This document shows positions 1 to 7,677 of a stretch of DNA of 19,465 nucleotides, piece by piece. Below the pieces are notes generated by a model. That model saw nothing but the letters and a program-made list of their open reading frames with translations. It made no database searches and was not told where the DNA came from. How positions within the stretch are numbered: the first letter of the stretch is position 1; each line of letters begins with the position of its first letter. The stretch lies in the NCBI GenBank assembly GCA_031272415.1, contig JAISTU010000059.1, positions 1 to 19,465 of the forward strand. The letters run 5' to 3'. Made by a program: the position numbers and the translations under genes. The stretch comes from Bacteroidales bacterium (GTDB taxonomy: Bacteria; Bacteroidota; Bacteroidia; Bacteroidales; WCHB1-69).

Positions 1-1
1 C

Positions 2-131
2 CTTATTTATTAAAGCACTCTTAGTAGCCAAGAAAAATACCCCCCGCCATTACCCTTATTTTTTTGCTAATAAGGGAATAAGGGAAATTAACAGAAAAAT
101 TCTTGCTACTAAGGGAGCCGCGATAAATAAG
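2..131. repeat. MITE-like imperfect inverted-repeat element
   Basis: Bases 2-34 and 100-131 form an imperfect inverted repeat. CTTATTTAT pairs with ATAAATAAG, and CTTAGTAGC-CAAGAA pairs with TTCTTG-CTACTAAG with a one-base bulge. Inside, CCCTTATT (53-60) can pair with either of two tandem AATAAGGG copies (69-76 and 77-84). No transposase or long reading frame lies within it. It resembles a small non-autonomous palindromic element, but only one copy is visible here and its left edge touches the window end. Confidence 0.5.
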
Positions 132-171
132 TTTTTTTTTCAGAGTGAAGAGTGAATAGAGATTATTTTTT

Positions 172-263
172 GTCTGAACCACGATTTTCATAAGATTTAT
201 AAGATTAACAAGATTATAATAATCACACAAATCAAAAAAATCATTCAAAATCATAGTTCAGAC
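172..263. repeat. GTCTGAAC...GTTCAGAC inverted-repeat element, copy 1
   Basis: A 92-bp element bounded by GTCTGAAC and its exact reverse complement GTTCAGAC. The left half repeats GATT at about 9-bp spacing (G at 183, 194, 203, 212). The right half repeats AATC at 9-10 bp spacing (C at 224, 233, 242, 252), so the whole is a long imperfect palindrome with a 9-bp period. A second full copy lies at 10309-10393 and a half copy at 8744-8795. It does not look coding. Confidence 0.75.
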
Positions 264-269
264 GCGGAG

Positions 270-290
270 ATTGCGGTTCGAGCCCGCAAT
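270..290. repeat. Short GC-rich palindrome (ATTGCGG/CCGCAAT)
   Basis: A perfect 7-bp stem, ATTGCGG (270-276) and CCGCAAT (284-290), with a 7-base loop. It sits directly against the GTCTGAAC element and is far more GC-rich than the surrounding DNA, which suggests an inserted palindromic repeat. The loop resembles a tRNA T-arm, but no acceptor, D or anticodon arm is present. Confidence 0.5.
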
Positions 291-312
291 GACAAGACGG
301 GTGGAGGCACAG

Positions 313-386
313 ATTTTAGAACATTTTTATTCCAAAATGCAAAAAAAAAAATCTAAAATCGTAAATCTCTCCACTCTCCACTCTAA
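313..386. repeat. Dispersed intergenic repeat: TTTTAGAAC / AAAATGCA-polyA / heptad module
   Basis: TTTTAGAAC, a T-rich stretch ending TTATTCCAAAATGC, a poly-A run, then TCTAAAATCGTAAA and CTCCACT heptads. The same module order recurs at 19278-19376 and, in parts or reversed, near 3140-3200, 6868-6912, 8661-8743 and 16975-17105. No gene is present between 1 and 420. Confidence 0.6.
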
Positions 387-420
387 TGTGCCTTGCCCCT
401 ACAAAAAAGCACTCTCAACT

Positions 421-453
421 AAAAAAAACTGCCCACCTTTTACGATGAGCAGT
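421..453 (-). terminator. Intrinsic terminator of the PorE-like gene
   Basis: Read on the minus strand, ACTGCTCA (453-446) pairs with TGGGCAGT (435-428) over 8 bp with one G-U pair, followed by a run of T (428-421). It lies about 40 bases past the stop codon at 496, the right place to end that transcript. Confidence 0.8.
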
Positions 454-495
454 CGAGTATGATATGAAGTTTTGACTTTAATACAAAAGTAAGTA

Positions 496-3015
496 TTATT
501 TGGCAAATATCAGCATTTGTTGTGCTTTATCTACCGTGTATTTTCCAAATTCATTTTCAAATGTTTTGCTACCGAAAATAATAGGTTCTTTTTGTCCTTT
601 GACTACTTTAATTTCCACATTTTCAAGAACATCATCACCTACTGTCAATGTATTTAAATACAATTTTTCACCGTCTTTGATAGAGCCGTCTTCTTTGACA
701 ATAGCCTCTTCTTTTTTATCAAAATCACTCACTTTGATAATCATTTCTTTTAAGAATTTCATGGCTTGTTCGTGTGAAATGGTTAATTTTTCAACACCCG
801 GTTCAATCAAAAATTCTAAAGTTTTGCTGTTAGCATAGCATGTGCCGTACACCAATTGGTCATCGGTTTCTACCGGTAAAGTGCGTTGAGAAACAATGCT
901 AACTAACGGTTTAGAGTCATCAATAATCTGTTTTCCTTCTTTGGGAATATAGTCATCACGTAAAATTCTAAATTCGGTACGGCGGTTGAGGTCATGTGCG
1001 GCTTCTTTTTCGTTAGTAGTTTTAAGATTTTCAATAAATTCGCGCGTTAAAACGGTTCCTTTTTTGAAAGTTACACCTCTGCGGTTCATATCTCTTTCAA
1101 GAGTTCGTGGCACACGTTCCGCATAACCTCTGGCGACCAATCTTTCGGGGTCAATACCCTCATCTATAAGAAATTGTACGCAAGATTCGGCACGCCTTTG
1201 AGACAATGTATCGTTCGTCATAGGAATAGGGCGAAAGTCGGTATGAGACCGCAATTCTATCACCAAAGTAGGATTGTCTTGCATAATTTTAAGCAATCCA
1301 CGCAAAGAATCTTGATATTGTGGTTTTAAATCCCATTTTGCCAAATCATACAAAATATCAGGCAATACAATCGGGTCTTTTGGGATAGGATTTATCACAA
1401 AATCGCGTTTGAGGTCTTTATTTTCCGTCAAACCGACTGTTGTTTCTCTGCCTTTGCAATTATCATTTTCATAATAACCTTTTTTCTGGACAAGCATTTC
1501 ATACGTTTTTTCACCCAGAATTTTATATTTATCAAATGAATAATAGCCGCGAATGTCTGTTGTTGTTTTATAAGTGGAACCGTCTGATGCTGTGATAGTT
1601 ACAGTAGCACCATCTACATATTGCAAAGTAACGCTGTCTTTGATAAATCCGGCAAGCGTAAACATCAACGGACGCAATTTGAAAGTCCAAATATCATCCA
1701 TGCCATGACCGCCCGGTCGATTGGAGGTAAAATATCCTTTTTCTATAAATGCAAAACCCGATACGGGGTCAAAAACTTCCGTATGGTCAAAAATAATTCC
1801 GTAATCATCTGCTTCTGAATTGATTGGATATTTCAAATTTTCAGCCTTTGACCATTGGTCGCCCGTTTTTACCGATTTAAATATATCATAACCGCCCAAA
1901 CCAACGTGTCCTTTGGAGGCAAAATATAAAGTGGAGTCATCCTCCAAAGACGGAAACATTTCATGGTCGTAAGAATTGACACCATTGCCCAAATTAACAG
2001 GGTCTCCAAATGGTTTTGATTTTTTGGAGCGACTTATTGCCCATATATCAAAACCGCCCATAGTACCGGGCATATCCGATGCAAAATAGATGGTCAACTC
2101 ATCGCTGGTAATAGCAGGATGTACACAATCAAAAGAATCTGCACCAAAAATTTTAATTTCTTCCGCATCCCCCCATGAACGACCTTTGCGAGTTACTTGA
2201 TAAATTTTGCAGTGAGAAAGTGTTTTTTTCTCATCAGGACAGCGGGTAAAATACATAGTAGTTCCTTTGGGATTAAAAGTTGCTTCACCCTCATTGGCAG
2301 GCGAGTTGACTTTCCCTTCCTCGTCAATGCTCACCGGCTGTGTCCATTCACCCGGAAAATCAGACAATTTGCTTTTCGGTCTATTGGAAACATAAAGGTC
2401 TGAAAAAAACTGCCCTGACCAGCCATCTTCTTTTTTACCCGTACTGCCTTCGCGCGAAGAAGAGAACACAATTTGATTTTCTTTGCTTGGTACTCCCCAT
2501 GCCGGCGACCAGTCGCTTTGTGCGGAATTGAACCGTTTCATATTCTCAACTTCGTGTCGAGTAGGATTGTTAATCCATTGCGGTGCCAGTGTGCAAGACT
2601 CAATTCTGTCGTCTGTACGCGGGTCTTTTGGAGCGGCTGCTTTGTATTTTTGATAATATGTCAAAGCCTTCGGGTAATCTTTTTTTAACCGATACAAGTC
2701 CGCTAATCTTAAAAATATCTGCGGATTGTCCTTTTGATAGTTCACCTTTTCCAGCCTAATATATTGCTGTTCAGCCCTTTTGAGGTCTTCTGACATGTAA
2801 TAACATTCAGCCAACCGAAAAAGTACTCTTTGCTTTTCTACCCGATTTTTTTTGATTTTTGGGTAGGCTTTTTTATACAAATTGGCAGCAATTTTGTACT
2901 GAAACGTTTCAAACGCCTTATCCGCATTCGCAGACGGATTTTTCTGAGCAATCGCTAACGTGCTGATTATCAGAAAAGAAAAAAACAATAATCCAAACTT
3001 TTTTACTACTTTCAT
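496..3015 (-). CDS. porE: PorE-like T9SS OmpA-family protein with C-terminal retropepsin-like fold
   Basis: An 839-residue secreted envelope protein. Seen: signal peptide about 1-23 (ends AIAQ, no lipobox Cys); TPR helices about 30-130; PD40/WD40-like propeller repeats about 165-445 (e.g. LTIYFASDMPG, TLYFASKGHVG, GYFTSNRPGG); a carboxypeptidase-regulatory-like beta domain about 451-540; an OmpA C-terminal peptidoglycan-binding domain about 550-690 with D593 and LSQRRA (R608). This order is that of PorE, which in Porphyromonas gingivalis tethers the T9SS trans-envelope complex to peptidoglycan. Odd: P. gingivalis PorE is a lipoprotein, this one is not; and residues 706-839 form an extra domain resembling clan AA retropepsins with EPGV (738-741) where the catalytic DTGA should be. 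The gene is monocistronic, with a promoter at 3047-3068 and a terminator at 421-453. Other OmpA/TPR/PD40 paralogs share this architecture, so the exact symbol is less certain than the family. Confidence 0.75.
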   Translation of the reverse strand: MKVVKKFGLLFFSFLIISTLAIAQKNPSANADKAFETFQYKIAANLYKKAYPKIKKNRVEKQRVLFRLAECYYMSEDLKRAEQQYIRLEKVNYQKDNPQIFLRLADLYRLKKDYPKALTYYQKYKAAAPKDPRTDDRIESCTLAPQWINNPTRHEVENMKRFNSAQSDWSPAWGVPSKENQIVFSSSREGSTGKKEDGWSGQFFSDLYVSNRPKSKLSDFPGEWTQPVSIDEEGKVNSPANEGEATFNPKGTTMYFTRCPDEKKTLSHCKIYQVTRKGRSWGDAEEIKIFGADSFDCVHPAITSDELTIYFASDMPGTMGGFDIWAISRSKKSKPFGDPVNLGNGVNSYDHEMFPSLEDDSTLYFASKGHVGLGGYDIFKSVKTGDQWSKAENLKYPINSEADDYGIIFDHTEVFDPVSGFAFIEKGYFTSNRPGGHGMDDIWTFKLRPLMFTLAGFIKDSVTLQYVDGATVTITASDGSTYKTTTDIRGYYSFDKYKILGEKTYEMLVQKKGYYENDNCKGRETTVGLTENKDLKRDFVINPIPKDPIVLPDILYDLAKWDLKPQYQDSLRGLLKIMQDNPTLVIELRSHTDFRPIPMTNDTLSQRRAESCVQFLIDEGIDPERLVARGYAERVPRTLERDMNRRGVTFKKGTVLTREFIENLKTTNEKEAAHDLNRRTEFRILRDDYIPKEGKQIIDDSKPLVSIVSQRTLPVETDDQLVYGTCYANSKTLEFLIEPGVEKLTISHEQAMKFLKEMIIKVSDFDKKEEAIVKEDGSIKDGEKLYLNTLTVGDDVLENVEIKVVKGQKEPIIFGSKTFENEFGKYTVDKAQQMLIFAK

Positions 3016-3046
3016 TTTATCTTCTTAACTTTGGTATATAAAAATA

Positions 3047-3068
3047 CAAAGATACACAAATTTCTCAA
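3047..3068 (-). promoter_or_regulatory. Promoter of the PorE-like gene
   Basis: On the minus strand TATCTTTG (3054-3047) matches the Bacteroidota -7 box TAnnTTTG, preceded by GTG and, 11 bases upstream, TTG (3068-3066). It lies about 32 bases before the start codon at 3015. Confidence 0.7.
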
Positions 3069-3102
3069 TAAAAAATAAAAAATGAAAAAATATTTTTTTT
3101 TT

Positions 3103-3206
3103 AATTGAGAAATGAAAATTGAAAATTGAGAATATTTTTATGTAAAAATGCAAAAAAAAATCTACACTCTACACTCTATAAAAAATCTCCACTCTGAAAG
3201 AAAATT
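3103..3206. repeat. Intergenic heptad repeats between divergent promoters
   Basis: Four heptads of AATTGAG/AAATGAA/AATTGAA type (3103-3130), then AAAATGCA plus poly-A, then TCTACAC heptads (3161-3174) and a CTCCACTCTGAAAG end. No gene is seen between 3055 and 3314 apart from these repeats and the flanking promoters. Confidence 0.6.
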
Positions 3207-3240
3207 AGAGTTCAAAAAAAACTTAAAAAAAAATATCTCA

Positions 3241-3251
3241 TTGATAATCAA
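3241..3251. promoter_or_regulatory. Palindrome TTGATAATCAA upstream of rpsT
   Basis: An 11-bp palindrome (5+1+5) ending 63 bases before the rpsT -7 box. A matching palindrome, TTGATTATCAA at 17190-17200, ends 62 bases before the -7 box of the 17427 gene, and the flanking bases (TCTCA before, CAACAAA after) also match. It may be a binding site or simply part of a dispersed repeat. Confidence 0.35.
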
Positions 3252-3300
3252 CAAAATAATAGGAAAAAGTAAATTTTAATTCTCAATTTTTAATTTTTTA

Positions 3301-3322
3301 TTGATAAAAAAGTGTATCTTTG
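3301..3322 (+). promoter_or_regulatory. rpsT promoter
   Basis: TATCTTTG at 3315-3322 matches the Bacteroidota -7 consensus TAnnTTTG, with GTG directly before it and TTG 11 bases upstream (3301-3303). It is 27 bases before the rpsT ATG. Confidence 0.75.
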
Positions 3323-3349
3323 TATTTTAGTATTAAAAAAAGTTTTATA

Positions 3350-3604
3350 ATGGCAAATCATAAATCGCAATTTAAGAGAATTAGAGAGAATAAAGCAAGG
3401 AGATTAGAGAACAGATATTGGGCAAAAACAATGCGCAATGCTGTTAAGAAGTTAAGAAATGTTGCCGATGCTACTCAAATGAAAGAACAACTGCCAAAAG
3501 TAGTGTCTTTGATTGATAAAGTGGCAAAGAAAGGTATAATTCATAAAAATAAAGCAGCAAATCTTAAATCAGGACTAATGTCTATGGCTAATAAAGTGGC
3601 TTAA
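3350..3604 (+). CDS. rpsT: 30S ribosomal protein S20
   Basis: An 84-residue basic protein starting MANHKSQFKRIRENKARR, with the long-helical, Lys/Arg-rich composition and length typical of S20, which binds 16S rRNA in the small subunit. The ATG at 3350 is chosen because longer readings begin at a TTG inside the promoter. Followed by a hairpin terminator at 3644-3683, so it is probably a single-gene transcript. In other bacteria S20 represses its own synthesis; no dedicated autoregulatory site was recognised here. Confidence 0.97.
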   Translation: MANHKSQFKRIRENKARRLENRYWAKTMRNAVKKLRNVADATQMKEQLPKVVSLIDKVAKKGIIHKNKAANLKSGLMSMANKVA

Positions 3605-3643
3605 TTGCCCTTTATACATTTGACTTATTTCGTTAATAATGTT

Positions 3644-3683
3644 GAAACCAGAGTGGCAATAGTCATTTTGGTTTCGCTTTTTC
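3644..3683 (+). terminator. rpsT intrinsic terminator
   Basis: GAAACCA (3644-3650) pairs with TGGTTTC (3669-3675). Inside it TGGC/GTCA can extend the hairpin, and a TTTTT tract follows. It ends only about 10 bases before the AsmA-like start codon, so that gene may have its own promoter or rely on read-through. Confidence 0.65.
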
Positions 3684-3692
3684 ATTTTTAGT

Positions 3693-6272
3693 ATGAATAA
3701 TGGAGTAGCAGGTGACGAAAAGAAAAAAGCGAAAAAAAAGTGGATTAAAAGGTTAATTGTCTCATTAACAGTCATTTTATTGATATTTTTATTGGCAGGT
3801 AGCCTGACCGCATTTCTTTTTGAAGACAAAATTGCCAATATTGTTTTAGAAAAAATTTACGAAATGAGTAAGACAGAAATTACTCATAAAAGCGTGTCAT
3901 TCAGTCTAATACGTAAATTTCCAATGGCATCTTTGCAAGTGGATAATATTACCGCAGAAGGAAGTGTGGGTGAGGAAAAATTGCTGACGGCAGAACATAT
4001 TTACCTCAAATTCAATATATTAGACCTGTTGTCAAAGAATTACACTATCCGAAAAATTGATATTGAAAATGCACGACTACAATTGATTGTCAATGAGAAA
4101 GGGAAATGCAATTGGGATATTTTTACCACAGATGATACTTCTGATTATGAGGTAAAAATTAAGTTGAGTGATATAAAATTGTCAAATGTTGCGGTGGTAT
4201 ATAGCGATGCGGAAGCCTCTGTAAATGTGGCAGTTAATGTAAAATCTTTCACCGCAAAGGGCGACTTTTCCGAAAATGTTTTTGAGGCTGATTTGAATGC
4301 AAAAATGTTGATTGACAGTGTTAATGTAAAGAAAATCAATTATTTACAATCATTGCCTTGTCATTTGAAAACACAATTATATGTAGATGCACAAAATGAA
4401 AATTATCGCTTATCCAATGCTTATTTTGACTTGGATTGCATGGATTTTACGGCATCGGCGACTCTTTCACATGAAAAAAATACTTATCCGCTGATCGCCG
4501 ACATAAATATCAAAAATGCTGATATTGAGAAAGTTTTCAAAAAAATACAAGAAAATATCAATTTTGGCGAAAATATATTGATTCCGAAAGGAAAATTGAA
4601 AAGCAAGGTGCAATTGGTAGGAAATCTGGGCGGGAAAAAGCCAAATGTAAGCATTTGTGGCACTTTGGATGGCAAAGAAATCAAAATTGAAAATATAAAA
4701 AATGATATTTCACTCTCCAAAGGCATTTTAAAAGGTAAATTTTCTATGCAAACATCTGATTTTCAACAATCTATAATCATCAATGCAGAAGAGTTTTTTG
4801 TACATCTTAATTCAGGCTATTTAAAAGGAAAAGCGAGTTTGAAAAACTTACAACAGCCTCATTTTGAATTAGATTTGAATGCAAAAATTGAACTCGAAGA
4901 TTGGCACAATTTTATACCTCAAAATTATTTTTGGCAAACCGAAGGTACAATTGCTGCAAATATCAGATTTTCAAATACTTTCTCCTCCATGGACACTTTA
5001 ACTCGCTATGATTTTCGCCATTCGACCATTGAGGGTGTAATGGTTGTGGATGATGTTTTTTTGCAAATGAAAGAAAATGAGGAGGCTTTTGAAAAATTAA
5101 ACGGTGAATTAGAATTTAATAATCAGACCATAAATGCAAAAAAAATACATGGAAAATTTAAAGGTAATGCTTTCACTCTCAATGGAAAAATTGAAAACGT
5201 GTTCCCCTATCTCTTTTTTGAAAAAGAACATTTGTACATCAATGCGGATTTGTCCGTACCTGTGGTGAATATCAATCAATTATTAAAAAGTGGAGAGAAA
5301 TCTTCCCAACGAGAAAAAGAGCCGCAAATGTTGCCAACTTTTCCGGCAGATGTTGATTTTGACATGAATTTTAAAGCACAACAATTGGTGTATGAGCAAT
5401 TTGAAGCCTCCGATTTGTCGGGGAAAATTGCGATGAAAAATGCACAATTGTCGCTTTCTAACCTCCAAATGCAAACTTGTCAAGGAAAAATTATGGCATC
5501 AGGGAGTATTTCACAGACCGAAAATGCACTTTTTTCACTCACAGGGAATATGCAAATGGAAACCGTCAATATCAGCAAAATGTTCTATGCAATGGGCAAT
5601 TTTGGGCAAAATACACTCACTCATAAAAATATCAACGGACTGCTCAACGGCACGGTCAAAATTAGTTTTTATCTCAAAAATGATATGAGCATTGTTTTGC
5701 CAAGTGTAAAGTCGTCAATTGGTATTAAAATCACTGATGGTCAATTGATTAACTTTACTGCTTTGCAATCTTTGTCTCGTTTTGTGAGAATTTCAGAACT
5801 GCAAAATATCCGTTTTGCGACTCTCGAAAATGTGATAACCATTGAAAATTCTACCCTTTTTATCCCCGCAATGGACATCAAAAACAACGCTTTAAACCTT
5901 GTTTTGTCGGGCGAACAGACTTTTGCGGGGAAAATTAATTATAATATTATGGTGATGTTGAAAGAGGTTTTGTCAAAAAAGTTTCGAGAATCTCGCAAAA
6001 ATGGCGAAGATTTTGGCGAAGTTATTGATGATAAATCGGGCAATACAATGGTTAGCATTGTGGCAACAGGCACTTTGGATGACCCTGTTTTTAAATGGAA
6101 ATTGAAATCTACCCAAAAAGACATTAAAACGCAACTCCAATCGCAACAAGAACAAATTCGGCAAACATTACAAGAGCAAAATCCGCAAATTATTGAAGCC
6201 CGTAAAAAAGACAAAGAACTCAATAATTCACAAAAACCTCAAAAAGATATTGAAATTGACGAAAATTGGTGA
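3693..6272 (+). CDS. AsmA-like inner-membrane protein
   Basis: An 859-residue protein. Seen: a basic cytoplasmic N-terminus (KKKAKKKW), one membrane segment about residues 22-43, then a very long beta-rich periplasmic region, and a Gln-rich charged tail from about 800. The start after the membrane segment (ITHKSVSFSLIRKFPMASL) and the C-terminal part near 660-770 (DGQLINFTALQSLSRF, then NVITIENSTLFIPAMDIKN) fit the AsmA family. AsmA-like proteins are bridge-like proteins of Gram-negative envelopes linked to lipid transport and outer-membrane homeostasis; the specific role here is inference. It runs convergent with ribH, 47 bases away. Confidence 0.8.
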   Translation: MNNGVAGDEKKKAKKKWIKRLIVSLTVILLIFLLAGSLTAFLFEDKIANIVLEKIYEMSKTEITHKSVSFSLIRKFPMASLQVDNITAEGSVGEEKLLTAEHIYLKFNILDLLSKNYTIRKIDIENARLQLIVNEKGKCNWDIFTTDDTSDYEVKIKLSDIKLSNVAVVYSDAEASVNVAVNVKSFTAKGDFSENVFEADLNAKMLIDSVNVKKINYLQSLPCHLKTQLYVDAQNENYRLSNAYFDLDCMDFTASATLSHEKNTYPLIADINIKNADIEKVFKKIQENINFGENILIPKGKLKSKVQLVGNLGGKKPNVSICGTLDGKEIKIENIKNDISLSKGILKGKFSMQTSDFQQSIIINAEEFFVHLNSGYLKGKASLKNLQQPHFELDLNAKIELEDWHNFIPQNYFWQTEGTIAANIRFSNTFSSMDTLTRYDFRHSTIEGVMVVDDVFLQMKENEEAFEKLNGELEFNNQTINAKKIHGKFKGNAFTLNGKIENVFPYLFFEKEHLYINADLSVPVVNINQLLKSGEKSSQREKEPQMLPTFPADVDFDMNFKAQQLVYEQFEASDLSGKIAMKNAQLSLSNLQMQTCQGKIMASGSISQTENALFSLTGNMQMETVNISKMFYAMGNFGQNTLTHKNINGLLNGTVKISFYLKNDMSIVLPSVKSSIGIKITDGQLINFTALQSLSRFVRISELQNIRFATLENVITIENSTLFIPAMDIKNNALNLVLSGEQTFAGKINYNIMVMLKEVLSKKFRESRKNGEDFGEVIDDKSGNTMVSIVATGTLDDPVFKWKLKSTQKDIKTQLQSQQEQIRQTLQEQNPQIIEARKKDKELNNSQKPQKDIEIDENW

Positions 6273-6319
6273 TTTTTCCGCCCAAATTTGCGATTTTTCA
6301 ATGTTTTTGAAAATTAGTG

Positions 6320-6805
6320 CTATTTATGTTCCAAAAAATCCAACAATTTTAGGCAAGCGACCGCCGCCTCTGTCCCTTTGTTGCCGTGTTTTCCCCCCGC
6401 TCTGTCCATTGCTTGTTGCATATTATTGGTGGTCAAAACGCCAAACACAACAGGGATACCCGTTTTTAGTCCTACCCTCATAATGCCGTTGGCGGTGGCT
6501 TGTGCAATAAAATCAAAGTGTCGCGTCTCACCCTGTATGATACAGCCTATACAAACGACAGCATCAAATTTTCCACTTTTTGCCACCTCATTTGCCATAA
6601 AAGGCAATTCATAACTCCCTGCTGCATAGTATTTTATAATATTTTCAGTACAAAATCCGTGTTGCAACAAAACCTCAACGCACGCTCTTTCCATAGCAGA
6701 GGTAATCTCAAAATTCCATTCAGCGGTAATGATAGCCACCTTTTTCCCCTGAATATCAGGGACTTGTTCGGTATTATATTCTGATAAATTTTTCTTTTTT
6801 TCCAT
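6320..6805 (-). CDS. ribH: 6,7-dimethyl-8-ribityllumazine synthase
   Basis: A 161-residue enzyme that condenses 5-amino-6-ribitylaminouracil with 3,4-dihydroxybutanone phosphate, the penultimate step of riboflavin synthesis. Seen: AEWN (28-31) at the pyrimidine stacking position, GSYELP (63-68), IGCIIQGETRHFD with the catalytic His at 96, and GVLTTNN...AGGKHGNKG (122-144) of the phosphate-binding region. Length is normal. No other rib gene is nearby, and it has its own promoter at 6837-6844. Confidence 0.97.
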   Translation of the reverse strand: MEKKKNLSEYNTEQVPDIQGKKVAIITAEWNFEITSAMERACVEVLLQHGFCTENIIKYYAAGSYELPFMANEVAKSGKFDAVVCIGCIIQGETRHFDFIAQATANGIMRVGLKTGIPVVFGVLTTNNMQQAMDRAGGKHGNKGTEAAVACLKLLDFLEHK

Positions 6806-6836
6806 TAGAATTTAATTCTTTTTTTATATAATTTTG

Positions 6837-6847
6837 CAAAGATACAC
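6837..6847 (-). promoter_or_regulatory. ribH promoter
   Basis: Minus-strand TATCTTTG at 6844-6837, preceded by GTG and an A-tract, 31 bases before the ribH ATG. At the position where the other promoters have TTG this one has CAA. No FMN riboswitch was recognised; the leader is too short to hold one. Confidence 0.65.
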
Positions 6848-6867
6848 TTTTTTAGTTGAAACAGAAA

Positions 6868-6952
6868 AGTTGAGAGTGGATTTTTTGCATTTTGGAATAG
6901 ATTTGTTCTAAAAAATTCTCAATTCTCAATTTTCAATTCTTTTTTCAATTCT
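6868..6952. repeat. Dispersed repeat reaching into the end of uppS
   Basis: Reverse-orientation copy of the intergenic repeat: GAGAGTGGA, TTTTTTGCATTTTGGAATAG, GTTCTAAAA, then heptads ATTCTCA/ATTTTCA. The heptads continue across the uppS stop codon (6919-6921) and supply its last codons. Confidence 0.6.
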
Positions 6953-7677
6953 TTTATTTTTCCAAAGCGTCGTTCTCTTTTTTGAAATTCGGCGATGGCG
7001 GCATAAAAATCTTGTTCTGTGAAATCGGGCCAATAAATATCCGTAAAATAGAGTTCTGTGTAAGCGATTTGCCACAAAAGAAAGTTGCTGATACGGACTT
7101 CTTTACTGGTACGAATGAGTAAGTCGGGGTCAGGCAATGGATAGGTTTGTAAATATTTTGTAAATACTTGATTATCAATGCTTTCTATATCTATAAGATT
7201 ATTTTTTATATCTTTTGCCAGCATTTTTGCTGCATGAACAATTTCCCAACGAGAACCATAACTCAAAGCCACCGTCAATTGCAAAGCGGTATTATTTTGG
7301 GTCGCAATTTCAGTCTCTTGCAATGATTGGCGACAATTTTGGGGCAATAAATCCAAATTCCCTATCACATGAAATCGAATATGGTGCTTGGTCAGGTTTT
7401 CCAACTCATTAGAGCAAGCATTGACAAAAAGTGTCATTAACGCACTGACCTCATTATCAGGACGTTGCCAATTTTCAATAGAAAAAGCATAAACAGTTAA
7501 ATACTTTACACCTGTTGCGAGAGCGGCTTGTAGCACGTTTCTTAGCGCAGTGGCACCCTTTTGATGACCTTCAATGCGTTCCAATCCTCGCTCTTTTGCC
7601 CATCGTCCGTTGCCGTCCATAATGATAGCAACATGTTCAGGGATAGGATTTTGCTTTAATTCTTCAACAGAAATCAT
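6919..7677 (-). CDS. uppS: Undecaprenyl diphosphate synthase (cis-prenyltransferase)
   Basis: A 252-residue enzyme that extends farnesyl diphosphate with isopentenyl diphosphate to the C55 carrier lipid for peptidoglycan and other glycans. Seen: MDGNGRWA with catalytic D21, SIENWQRP, YGSR (140-143; usually YGGR), and the IPP site IRTSKEVRISNF, where R189, R195 and S197 are kept but the usual Gly of RTSGE is Lys192. ATG at 7677 is preferred; it overlaps the porG stop as TGATG, implying translational coupling (an upstream TTG at 7680 is the alternative). The last residues (ELKKELKIEN) are encoded by the intergenic heptad repeat. In many Bacteroidales porG-uppS is followed by bamA; here a repeat and ribH follow. 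Confidence 0.95.
   Translation of the reverse strand: MISVEELKQNPIPEHVAIIMDGNGRWAKERGLERIEGHQKGATALRNVLQAALATGVKYLTVYAFSIENWQRPDNEVSALMTLFVNACSNELENLTKHHIRFHVIGNLDLLPQNCRQSLQETEIATQNNTALQLTVALSYGSRWEIVHAAKMLAKDIKNNLIDIESIDNQVFTKYLQTYPLPDPDLLIRTSKEVRISNFLLWQIAYTELYFTDIYWPDFTEQDFYAAIAEFQKRERRFGKIKELKKELKIEN

Noticed and set aside
264..300. tRNA fragment suggested by GGTTCGAGCCC
   Set aside because: Only a T-arm-like hairpin is present; there is no acceptor stem, D-arm or anticodon arm around it, and it is better explained as a small palindromic repeat.
271..462. 63-codon open frame on the plus strand in the left repeat region
   Set aside because: It is made entirely of repeat modules (poly-A, CTCCACT heptads) and a terminator, with low-complexity translation and no promoter.
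6273..6319. Bidirectional terminator between the AsmA-like gene and ribH
   Set aside because: CGCCCAAATTTGCG flanked by GATTTTTC on both sides is suggestive, but the stem is only about 3 bp and too weak to call.
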